Positions 34,348 to 41,796 of a stretch of DNA of 54,288 bases are shown here, piece after piece. Made by a program: the position numbers and the translations under genes. The stretch is from assembly GCA_027365345.1 (NCBI GenBank), contig DAHXNO010000135.1, positions 1 through 54,288 of the forward strand, in the 5' to 3' direction. The DNA comes from Granulicella sp. (GTDB taxonomy: Bacteria; Acidobacteriota; Terriglobia; Terriglobales; Acidobacteriaceae). Below the pieces are notes generated by a model that saw nothing but the letters and a program-made list of their open reading frames with translations, did not search any database and was not told where the DNA came from. How positions within the stretch are numbered: the stretch's first letter is position 1; every line of letters begins with the position of its first letter.

Positions 34348-34836
34348 GTGGCTCATCCCCGCACTCTCGCGCTGGACGTCGGCGACCGCCGCATCGGCCT
34401 GGCCATCACGGACCCGCTGGGTCTGACCGCGCAGCCGCTCTTTACCCTCCACCGCACCAGCCTTGGCGCCGATATCAAAGCCATTGCGCGCTTTCTCCGC
34501 CGGCACAAGGTGGAGGTTCTGGTCGTCGGCCATCCTCTGCACGCGGATGGATCCCCTGGCCCCCAGGCGGCCAAGGTGCAGGCCTTTGTTCAGAGCCTGC
34601 AGCGAGATCTGCTCCCGGCCCATCCCAACCTTCGGCTGCATCTGTTGGACGAGCGTCTTACCACCCGTGACGCCCACGCCCTGTTGGACCGCTCCGGCCA
34701 TGCCCTTCGCCAGGGCCGCCAAGGCAGGCTGGAACGTCGGGAGATCATCGATCAGGTGGCCGCCGCTCTGCTGCTGGAGAGCTTTCTCTCCGCCAGCTCA
34801 CCGAGCCTGCTTCCGGGCCCGGAGACAGAGACCTGA
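34348..34836 (+). CDS. ruvX: putative Holliday junction resolvase RuvX/YqgF
   Basis: A 162-residue RNase H-fold nuclease of the RuvX/YqgF family (pre-16S rRNA processing or junction cleavage). LALDVGDRRIGLAITDPLG holds the first catalytic aspartate; VVGHPLHADGS, LLDERLTT and EIIDQVAAALLLESFL complete the site. The frame is open from 34063, but the real protein begins near LALDVG; GTG at 34348 is the only suitable start, with AGGAGA 13 bases upstream. Divergent from greA; mltG follows, a common neighbour. Confidence 0.88.
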   Translation: MAHPRTLALDVGDRRIGLAITDPLGLTAQPLFTLHRTSLGADIKAIARFLRRHKVEVLVVGHPLHADGSPGPQAAKVQAFVQSLQRDLLPAHPNLRLHLLDERLTTRDAHALLDRSGHALRQGRQGRLERREIIDQVAAALLLESFLSASSPSLLPGPETET

Positions 34837-35001
34837 ACGCCCAAGCCGTAACCTTGCGGATTCCGGCAGAGCTGTTCCCTGTTGTTCCGGCTCCAGTTGT
34901 TCCGGCCCCGTGTTGTTCCGCGTGACGATCGGAGGCGCCCCGCAAGGCAGGGCTCCTCCTGTGAAGCTGTAGACGCTGGTTAAAATCGAAGTGGAGGCGC
35001 G

Positions 35002-36000
35002 GTGCGGCTGCTGAAGTTCATTCTGGCGATGGCTGTGGGGGTTGCGCTCTGCGCGGGCTTCTTCCTGTATTTGCCCTACGGCCCTGCGGCGGAGACGTTT
35101 GTGGAGATCCCCGCCGGCATGAGCACCCTGGAGATTGCGCGCCAGTTGCAGCACCAGGGCGTTGTGCGCAGCGCGCTGGCCTTCGATGCCCTGGTGTTAT
35201 GGCGCTCCCTCCGCGCCCATCGACCGGCGCGGTTGGAGAACGGCGAGTACCGCTTTGACCATCCCGTGCGCATGGAAGAGGTCTATGACCGGATCCGGCG
35301 CGGCGATGTCTATACCATCACGCTGGTGATTCCAGAGGGGTTCAACATCTTCGATATCGCCAATGCCGTAGCCGCGGCGGGGTTGGATTCAAAAGAGGAC
35401 TTCCTCCATGCGGAGCAGATGGATACGCAACTGATCAGTGAGTGGGTGGCGCCGGGCCACGCGCCTTCGCTGGAGGGTTATCTGTTTCCAGACACCTACA
35501 AGTTCAGTCGTCATGCCGGGGCGCTCAAAATCCTGCAAGCCATGGTGAAACAGTTCCGTAGAGAGGCCAATCGGCTGGGCATCACCCCGGCGGAGGCGCC
35601 GCGGGTGGTCATCCTGGCCTCTCTGGTGGAAAAAGAGGTCCATCTCGATGGGGAGCGTTCCAAGGTAGCCAGCGTCTTTGAAAACCGCCTGGCTGCAGGG
35701 ATGCCGCTGCAGACGGACCCCTCCGTGATCTACGCGTCTCTGCTGCGCGGCGCCTGGACCGGAGTGATTCATCGCAGCGAGCTCCAATCGGACTCGGAAT
35801 ACAACACCTATACCCACGCCGATCTACCGCCCGGACCCATCTGCAATCCCGGGGCCGCCTCGCTGCGAGCCGCCCTGCATCCGGCCAGGACGAACTATCT
35901 GTACTTTGTTGCAGATGCCAAAGGCGCCACCCGGTTTGCCGCGACGCTCGCCCAGCACCATGCAAATGTAGCTGCCTATCGCGCAGCGGCAACGCATTAG
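35002..36000 (+). CDS. mltG: endolytic peptidoglycan transglycosylase MltG
   Basis: An inner-membrane-anchored enzyme that cuts nascent glycan strands and sets their length. One N-terminal transmembrane segment (~2-22), a LysM-like stretch (FVEIPAGMSTLEIARQL), then the YceG domain with LEGYLFPDTYKF, ASLVEKE (catalytic glutamate ~210), VFENRLAAGMPLQTDPSVIYA and YNTYTHADLPPGPICNPG. GTG at 35002 has GGAGG four bases upstream. The 332-residue length is normal. It follows ruvX on the same strand. Confidence 0.95.
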   Translation: MRLLKFILAMAVGVALCAGFFLYLPYGPAAETFVEIPAGMSTLEIARQLQHQGVVRSALAFDALVLWRSLRAHRPARLENGEYRFDHPVRMEEVYDRIRRGDVYTITLVIPEGFNIFDIANAVAAAGLDSKEDFLHAEQMDTQLISEWVAPGHAPSLEGYLFPDTYKFSRHAGALKILQAMVKQFRREANRLGITPAEAPRVVILASLVEKEVHLDGERSKVASVFENRLAAGMPLQTDPSVIYASLLRGAWTGVIHRSELQSDSEYNTYTHADLPPGPICNPGAASLRAALHPARTNYLYFVADAKGATRFAATLAQHHANVAAYRAAATH

Positions 36001-36139
36001 ACCGGCTCGGCCGTGAAGGGTTCTACCGGCGCGGCTGCGCACGGCGCGCCAGAGAGAGACCTGGAGTTCTGGAATGAATAACGATAAAGGTAAAAGATTC
36101 TGCAAGTTTCTGCATCCTGGAGGGCGGCAGTCGAGTCGA

Positions 36140-36145
36140 TATAAT
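36140..36145 (+). promoter_or_regulatory. candidate -10 box for the lipoprotein gene
   Basis: TATAAT 16 bases before ATG 36162. A start about seven bases downstream would leave only ~10 bases of leader and no ribosome binding site, so a nearly leaderless mRNA is possible. No good -35. Confidence 0.4.
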
Positions 36146-36161
36146 TGAGTCATTGCGATTA

Positions 36162-37052
36162 ATGAGGCATATTGGAGCGGCGTCGGTGCTGGTCGGGTTG
36201 ATGACAGCCGGGTTAACCGGTTGTTTTTCCACCACACGGCTTGTTCTCAAAACCCAGGCCCCAAGCGTCTATCAGACCGCCACCGTGGACCAGGTGGAGC
36301 GCCAGATCTCGGAGCGGGACCAGGCCATGAAGACCCTGAATGCGCAGGTGGAGATCACCGCGACCACCGGGGGAGGGAACGAAGGCAAGCTGAAGGAGTA
36401 CACCTCGTTTACCGGCTACATCTTTGTCCAGAAGCCAGACGATCTGCGGGTGATTCTGCAACTTCCGGTCATCGGCTCCCGCGCCCTGGACATGGTGAGC
36501 CGGGGCAACTCCTTTACGCTGATGCACGCCTCCTCGCACGGCAATGTCTGGGTTCAGGGGACGGATACGGTCACCACGCCCTCAAAGAACGGACTGGAAA
36601 ATCTGCGGCCGTCGATCTTTTTGAACTCCCTGCTGATCTCCGGAGTTCCCTCCGATCAGTACGTCACCATGACCGAGTCCAGCCGCGTGTTGCACCAGAG
36701 TCTGCGCCGCAAGACGGAGACAGTCGAGCCGGATTACAACCTGCTGGTCTTGGCGCGGAGCAACGGAAACATCCTGCACATGCGGCGCGTGGTGCACGTC
36801 AGCCGGGTGACCATGTTGCCCTTTCAACAGGACATCTATAACGACAGCGGCCAAGTGGTCACCCAGGCCACGTATGACGACTACCAGACCTACGGAGGCA
36901 TTCCGTTTCCATCCGAGATTACGATCTGGAGACCGCTGGACGAGTACTCCTTGAAGATCGAGGTGACCAAACTGAAGGTCAACCATCCCTTCGATACGGA
37001 TCAGTTCGAGCTGGAGATTCCGCCCGGAACCGCAGTGCAGAAGCTGCACTGA
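36162..37052 (+). CDS. lipoprotein, LolB/DUF4292-like
   Basis: A 296-residue lipoprotein: signal sequence, then the lipobox L18-T-G-C21. The mature part has the pattern of lipid-carrier-fold proteins: an early helix (VDQVERQISERDQAMKTLNAQVEIT), then beta strands (YTSFTGYIFVQKPDDLRVILQLPVIG, ALDMVSRGNSFTLM) and a C-terminal section with GGIPFPSEITIWRP. LolA/LolB-like lipoprotein handling in the outer membrane is an inference. The frame begins at a TTG (36153), but ATG at 36162 gives a better leader. Residue +2 after the cysteine is Phe, so no inner-membrane retention signal. Confidence 0.75.
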   Translation: MRHIGAASVLVGLMTAGLTGCFSTTRLVLKTQAPSVYQTATVDQVERQISERDQAMKTLNAQVEITATTGGGNEGKLKEYTSFTGYIFVQKPDDLRVILQLPVIGSRALDMVSRGNSFTLMHASSHGNVWVQGTDTVTTPSKNGLENLRPSIFLNSLLISGVPSDQYVTMTESSRVLHQSLRRKTETVEPDYNLLVLARSNGNILHMRRVVHVSRVTMLPFQQDIYNDSGQVVTQATYDDYQTYGGIPFPSEITIWRPLDEYSLKIEVTKLKVNHPFDTDQFELEIPPGTAVQKLH

Positions 37053-37143
37053 GCCCAAGCCCTGCCGCTGCGCTGTGCGCCGAGCCCGCAGCCGCTCCGC
37101 GGCGATGGCGGCTCTGGCTGCACGCATGGTGCCAGGCCCTGCA

Positions 37144-37686
37144 TCAGCGCGGATTCGGCCGCATGGGGACGGAGGCCGCCAATTGCTTGTCGTCGGGAAC
37201 GGACTGGCCGCGATGGCAGGTGTAGCAGGTGACCTTGGCCTTGCCTGTCAGCGGCGCCGGAACCTGCGTGAGATACTTCTTGTCAATCGCGGAGGTCATC
37301 CGCATCATCACCCTTGCCGCCCGCTTCTCCGGCTTGGCGTCGGATGCAAAATCCGGCTTATGGGTCTCAGGGTTGAACTGGTGGCAGTAGGAACAACGAA
37401 CGCCGAGCTGCTTTGAAAATCCTTTCATCACGACGATCAGTTGCTTGCGAGGGATCTTCCGTGGCAGCACCTTCAGGTTGGTGAACTTCTCGGGTATCCG
37501 CATGGGTGGGGGCATCATTCGACCAGGCGCTGGAGCGGGGGCCGCAGCAGCCGTCTGGCCAGAGCCTGGGGCGGAGGCCGGGGCGGCGTTCTGGACTCCC
37601 CACGCATTTGCGCCTGCTGAAAATCCCAACACCACCACCAAGGCGGTGGAGAAACAAGCAGTCCAGGGTGAACCAAAGATCTTCAC
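37144..37686 (-). CDS. exported diheme c-type cytochrome
   Basis: A 180-residue periplasmic electron carrier. A signal peptide (MKIFGSPWTACFSTALVVVLGFSAGANA) is followed by a Pro/Ala linker and two covalent heme sites, CSYCH at 98-102 and CYTCH at 154-158. The surrounding text (NLKVLPRKIPRKQLIVVMKGFSKQLGVRC in type, then AARVMMRMTSAIDKKYL and VTCYTCHRG) is that of a family widespread in Acidobacteriota and often labelled photosynthetic reaction-centre cytochrome c subunit, although no photosynthesis is implied. GTG at 37686 is chosen because GGAGG lies six bases upstream; ATG at 37701 is the alternative. Confidence 0.85.
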   Translation of the reverse strand: MKIFGSPWTACFSTALVVVLGFSAGANAWGVQNAAPASAPGSGQTAAAAPAPAPGRMMPPPMRIPEKFTNLKVLPRKIPRKQLIVVMKGFSKQLGVRCSYCHQFNPETHKPDFASDAKPEKRAARVMMRMTSAIDKKYLTQVPAPLTGKAKVTCYTCHRGQSVPDDKQLAASVPMRPNPR

Positions 37687-37846
37687 AGTGAGCCTCCGCA
37701 TCCCTTGATGAAGTCTATTCTGCCTCACCCTCCTCTGCTTTTGGAAGGCGGGCGCCTTCCGGGATACCCAGCAACAGGAAACCAGATACCCGGGAAACAG
37801 GAGCCATGCTGCAGACTCCGCGGGAGATCCGCCCTGGGCGCGGCCT

Positions 37847-38935
37847 TTACAGTAGACCCGCGCGTTGGGCGTGGCTGGCGATCTGCTGGTTGATCTGCAG
37901 AGCCAGAGCGAGCGCCTGCCGCCCTGCTTCCGCAGGCACGCGTGGCTGGGTTCGAGCCTCAACCGCGCGCAAAAAGTCTTCCAGTTCCAAACGCAGAGGT
38001 TCTGCCTTGGGAATCTCTGACCGGGAGAGAGAGAACCCTGCTGTAGGATGCTTCGCGGCTGCGGCTGCCTGGTCGTCCGTGGCGCTGCTCCCGCCGGCCG
38101 GCGGTAGCGGAGTTGCGGAGACGGCGCCCGAGGCCGAACCGGCGGCGAGCATCGCGCCGACTACCTCCGGGTCCACGCTGATTGTGAGCAGCTCCTGACG
38201 GGCAAAGTCCAGAGACAGGTACTGATGCGGCTGGAAGAGGCGGAGCTTGCGAACCTGCTCGGTAGAGACACGGCTGGCGGTGAAGTTGGCCACGCAGCCG
38301 GATTCGAATTCGACGCGAACATTGGCGATGTCGGTTCGGGCTGAGAGCACCGGCAGGCCCACGGCGCGGACCTCGCGGACCGGCGACTTGGTCAGGGTCA
38401 GGACGATGTCCAGATCGTGAATCATCAGGTCCAGCACCACATCCACATCGAGCGAGCGCGCGGTGAAGATGCTGAGGCGATGGGCCTCAAAGAACATCGG
38501 CTGGCGCAGCGCGGCCAGCGTTGCGGTCACCGCTGGGTTGAATCGTTCCAGGTGTCCGATGGCCACAATTCTGTGCAGAGATCGGGCCAGTTCCAGAACC
38601 CGGTCCGCCTGGGCGAGGTTCGGGGCAAAGGGCTTCTCAATCAGCACGTCCAGCCCGCCCAGCAGAAGCTCCTCAGCCAGCGCGCCATGATGGATGGTGG
38701 GAGCGCAGACCGAGGCGCAGTTCAGCGAAAGATTCGCGCTGAGCATCTCGGCGATGGAGGCAAAGCCAGGAATCGCGTAGGTGGAAGCAAAGTGGGAGCG
38801 GCGCTCGGCGTCCGGCTCCACCAGTGCGCTTAGCTGAACCAACCCCGGGAGGGCTGTCTGCAACTCACGATAGACGCGCAGGTGATTGCGTCCGAAGGCG
38901 CCGGAGCCAACCACGGCGGCATGAAGCGGCGGCAT
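37847..38935 (-). CDS. Gfo/Idh/MocA family NAD(P)-dependent oxidoreductase
   Basis: A 362-residue sugar or cyclitol dehydrogenase. The nucleotide-binding GSGAFGRNHLRVY is at the N-terminus and the catalytic-lysine motif LIEKPFAP about 90 residues later, with GHLERFNPAV and the C-terminal beta sheet domain after it. A Gly/Ala/Ser-rich insertion lies near 265-295. Substrate unknown. It starts two bases after the stop of the small gene at 38938, so the two form one unit. Confidence 0.88.
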   Translation of the reverse strand: MPPLHAAVVGSGAFGRNHLRVYRELQTALPGLVQLSALVEPDAERRSHFASTYAIPGFASIAEMLSANLSLNCASVCAPTIHHGALAEELLLGGLDVLIEKPFAPNLAQADRVLELARSLHRIVAIGHLERFNPAVTATLAALRQPMFFEAHRLSIFTARSLDVDVVLDLMIHDLDIVLTLTKSPVREVRAVGLPVLSARTDIANVRVEFESGCVANFTASRVSTEQVRKLRLFQPHQYLSLDFARQELLTISVDPEVVGAMLAAGSASGAVSATPLPPAGGSSATDDQAAAAAKHPTAGFSLSRSEIPKAEPLRLELEDFLRAVEARTQPRVPAEAGRQALALALQINQQIASHAQRAGLL

Positions 38936-38937
38936 GG

Positions 38938-39183
38938 CTACTTCTGCGCCGGGCTGCCTGTTGCGGCGGGTGGCAGCGGAGCCTCCACCGCCGCGCGGCA
39001 GCGCGTGTAGAGCTCAAAGAGCTGGTCAATCTGCTCCTCGGAGCGTGGAGCGGAGGGCAGACCAAACCCGGTGCCGGAGGCGCTCTTGTTGCCCAAGTGA
39101 ATGAACGGGGCAAGAAACTTGAGCAGATCCAGAGCGATATCTTCTGAGCGGCGGGCGGAGGAGCAGTTGGTGCTGGAATCCAT
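38938..39183 (-). CDS. small hypothetical protein coupled to the Gfo/Idh/MocA gene
   Basis: 81 residues from ATG 39183. The core (ALDLLKFLAPFIHLG, then GTGFG and SEEQIDQLFELYTRC) looks like a conserved helical protein rather than random frame. It lies directly upstream of the oxidoreductase with a two-base gap and GGAAAGG before its ATG. I do not recognise a family; a regulatory or assembly partner is possible. Confidence 0.6.
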   Translation of the reverse strand: MDSSTNCSSARRSEDIALDLLKFLAPFIHLGNKSASGTGFGLPSAPRSEEQIDQLFELYTRCRAAVEAPLPPAATGSPAQK

Positions 39184-39495
39184 AGGAGCCTTTCCGGGCA
39201 AGTTGTGAGAGCATCTGGGTGGTCTCCGCAGCCTCTCTTGAGGGCCTGGAACGGAGGCATCTTGCGGGCAAGCGCCGTCTTCAGGCTGCGCCGGCTGCAA
39301 CGATGTTCTCTAGCTGATGGTAGCGGTTCGGCGGAGATGGTTGCAACGAGTGCGCGTCCGCATCCACTTCGCAGGCAAGAGGGCCGACATCCCCAGGAAC
39401 CGGCTACCATAAACTTGTCCATAAGATTGTCCAGCGCCGTATCGGCTGGTCTCAGCTTCTGCTGTAGAGAAGGCGCGCAGGGGCCGAAAGGATTT
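39184..39495. other. divergent region before the HipA-like gene
   Basis: 312 bases between two divergent genes. The frame of the HipA-like gene is open throughout, but its first ~97 codons are Arg/Ser-rich and unlike the family. No clear promoter seen. Confidence 0.4.
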
Positions 39496-40365
39496 GTGTT
39501 GGCGGTTATAGCGGTGCAGACAATCCGGCGGATGCGTGGCGGAGCGCAGAGCCAGCTTATGCTGGGCGCGGATGGAAACCTCTGGGTGGTCAAGTTCAAG
39601 AACAATCCTCAACATCTGCGCGTGCTGGCGAATGAGTTGATCGGTACCCGCATCGCGGAGGCCGTGGGCCTCAGCGTCCCGAAGACGGATGTGGTGGAGG
39701 TCAGCCAGTGGCTGATCGACAACAGTCCCGGCATGGTGATGGATCTGGGCCGCGGAGTCCGCGAACGTTGCGCCGACGGCTTGCAGTTCGGCAGCCGGTA
39801 CGTTGGCGGTCTGATGCCTGGGCAGGTGGTGGACTACCTGCCTGAGCAACAGATGGATGAGGTGCGCAACCTGGCCGAGTTCGCCGGCATGCTGGTGGTG
39901 GACAAGTGGACGGGGAACTGCAACGGACGCCAGGCCGTCTTTGAGCGCCGACCCAGGGAGCGCAAGTATCGCGCCATCTTTATCGATCAGGGTTACTGCT
40001 TCAACGCCGGGGACTGGACGTTTCCTGACGCGCCGCTGCGCGGCGTCTTTGCCCGCAATCAGGTCTATGCCCCGATTCGCGGCTGGGAGAGCTTTGAGCC
40101 CTGGCTCAGCCGTGTGGAGCAGTTCCCCGCCGAGCAGCTCTGGAGGCTGGCAGAAGAGGTTCCGCCGGAGTGGTACGGCGGCGATCCGGCGGCCATCGAG
40201 CGCCTCATGGAGGCTCTCCTGGAGCGCCGAGAGAGGGTCAGGGAGCTGATCGGTCAATTTCGGCACTCGGATCGAGCGCCGTTTCCGCAATGGGGCGTGG
40301 GCGAGAGTTCATCCGTGCGGGCAAACGTTCCGGGTTCAGAGGCGGCAGGGAACTATCTGATGTGA
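39496..40365 (+). CDS. HipA-like kinase
   Basis: A 289-residue protein of the HipA_2 type, a kinase fold without the N-terminal HipB-contacting domain of classical HipA. Kinase landmarks are in order: VVKF with Lys33, NEL with Glu47, the catalytic loop D136-KWTGN-x-N143-GRQ, and the metal-binding D164-Q-G. All key residues are present, so it should bind ATP and transfer phosphate; the target is unknown. The start is GTG at 39496 (AAAGGA just upstream); TTG 39499 is possible. The DUF3037 gene follows 59 bases later on the same strand, and no hipB-like gene is nearby. Confidence 0.78.
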   Translation: MLAVIAVQTIRRMRGGAQSQLMLGADGNLWVVKFKNNPQHLRVLANELIGTRIAEAVGLSVPKTDVVEVSQWLIDNSPGMVMDLGRGVRERCADGLQFGSRYVGGLMPGQVVDYLPEQQMDEVRNLAEFAGMLVVDKWTGNCNGRQAVFERRPRERKYRAIFIDQGYCFNAGDWTFPDAPLRGVFARNQVYAPIRGWESFEPWLSRVEQFPAEQLWRLAEEVPPEWYGGDPAAIERLMEALLERRERVRELIGQFRHSDRAPFPQWGVGESSSVRANVPGSEAAGNYLM

Positions 40366-40424
40366 TGGTCGGGAAATTTGTGCGTGGAATGCGGATGTTA
40401 AGGCAAAATTGAGGGAAGGTCCCA

Positions 40425-41246
40425 GTGCGCGAACGGCTACAGTGCGAGTTCTCCCTGATCCGGTATGTGCCGGATGTGGTAAAGGGAGAATTCACCAACA
40501 TCGGCGTGGTGCTACGCGAAGCCGGGCGGGATGAGACCGCCACGGTGAGGTTCACGCGCGACTGGAGCCGGGTGCGCTGCATGGATCCGGATGCCGATGT
40601 AGAGCTGCTGGAGTCTCTTGAAGCGGAGATGGCGCAGCGCCTGCATGTTGGCGTGGAGCCACGGGTGAACGCCCGGCCGGTGCTTGAGACGCTGCAGGAC
40701 TCGCTCTCCAACAGCGTGCAACTCACCGAGATGCGTGGAACCCTGGCGGAGAGCCTGCCCGCGGAGATGGAACAACTGCTGCGGATGTACGTTGCGCCAT
40801 TGAAAGCTCCTCCGGCGCGCAAAAAGGCCACGGGCCGTCAGGCGATCGTCACCTCCATGCGGGACGCCTTTGAGCAGGCTGGGGTCTGGCGGTTGCTGCG
40901 CAAGAAGATCGCCGCTGCGGCGTATACGCAGCCCGGCGATCCTTTGAAGCTGGACTGCGGCTACCGCAACGGCAAGGTGCGGATCTTCCATGCTGTGTCT
41001 CTGGAGAATGACGTGGAGGGAGCCAAGGGAATCGCCTATTCGGCAGAGGCGCTGCGCGCAGGTGTGCAGCGTGCGGAGGGGCTGGAACTGGAGTTGACCG
41101 CGATTGTGGAGCGGATTGCGTCGGTGGCTGATCAGGAGCAGTACGGATTCGGGGTCAGCGTGATGGAACAGGAGGCGATCCGAGTGCTTACCGTGGCGGA
41201 CCTGGGCCGCGTTGCAGAGACGGCGAAGCGGGAGCTGCGCGTCTGA
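40425..41246 (+). CDS. DUF3037 domain protein
   Basis: A 273-residue protein whose N-terminus (FSLIRYVPDVVKGEFTNIGVVL, then VRFTRDWSRVRCM) is the DUF3037 signature. The biochemical role is unknown. GTG at 40425 is preceded by GGGAAGG at five bases. It pairs with the HipA-like kinase gene immediately upstream; from memory the two families are repeatedly adjacent, which suggests kinase and substrate, or kinase and regulator. Confidence 0.82.
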   Translation: MRERLQCEFSLIRYVPDVVKGEFTNIGVVLREAGRDETATVRFTRDWSRVRCMDPDADVELLESLEAEMAQRLHVGVEPRVNARPVLETLQDSLSNSVQLTEMRGTLAESLPAEMEQLLRMYVAPLKAPPARKKATGRQAIVTSMRDAFEQAGVWRLLRKKIAAAAYTQPGDPLKLDCGYRNGKVRIFHAVSLENDVEGAKGIAYSAEALRAGVQRAEGLELELTAIVERIASVADQEQYGFGVSVMEQEAIRVLTVADLGRVAETAKRELRV

Positions 41247-41472
41247 GAAGAGAAGAAGGCGGCACGAAACCTGGCAAAATCGTCTGACCTATGGATAGAC
41301 TCGCCTCGCTCACCGCACCCTTCCCCAATGATCGAAAGAACGATGTAGGCTCTCCGCGATTTCAGCGGGGCCGTGATGTTTGTAAAAGGTTGGGGCTTGC
41401 AATAGACGGTTTAACTCGGGAGATTTGCACCCTTCTCGCTGCATCTTATGCAAGTTCCAGGTGAAACCAAAC

Positions 41473-41498
41473 GGGAGTTCCCCGGGTCTGTCGGGGGG
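41473..41498. repeat. intergenic palindromic repeat, copy C
   Basis: GGGAGTTCCCC at 41473-41483 is identical to copy A. The hairpin CCCCGG...TCGGGG is imperfect, with a G-U pair. It lies more than 22 kb from copies A and B, which shows the element is dispersed. Confidence 0.55.
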
Positions 41499-41544
41499 TA
41501 GAGCATTTGCCCCGTAGGTGTAGTCCAGCAGATTGAAATGGATG

Positions 41545-41568
41545 GGCGTTTTCCCCAATGAAAACGCC
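41545..41568. terminator. perfect dyad GGCGTTTT-N8-AAAACGCC
   Basis: 8-bp arms around CCCCAATG in a gap between convergent genes. The AT part is on the loop side, which is not the usual terminator layout; an operator or repeat remnant is equally possible. Confidence 0.35.
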
Positions 41569-41796
41569 ACTGCACAATCGCTTTTGGATACCCATCAACG
41601 GGGAAAATGCTTTAGTTACTGGAGTTCAACGAGTGCGGTTGGCGGGCGAGGAATCGGGTAGGAGCATACCGAGTCTATCGTGCGTAGCGCATGAGTGGGC
41701 GGATGCGTGAATGAATCGTGCCCAGTAATGGCATTCTCGACCAAGGGACGGATTTCAGAGGACCGATGGAACCGAGATGGAACCGATAGTTTCGGG

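Larger units (their letters stand above)
41247..41796. other. convergent intergenic region with repeats
   Basis: 550 bases. It carries a copy of the palindromic repeat (41473-41498), the dyad at 41545-41568, and TTTTCCCC (41549-41556) complementary to GGGGAAAA (41600-41607). An 86-codon minus-strand frame (41310-41570) runs through the repeat and is not believed. Confidence 0.5.

Noticed and set aside
34192-34722. 177-codon N-terminal extension of the greA frame
   Set aside because: It overlaps ruvX on the other strand and GreA similarity starts exactly at the ATG at 34191.
41310-41570. 86-codon minus-strand frame between the DUF3037 and six-hairpin genes
   Set aside because: It runs across the palindromic repeat and shows no domain character.
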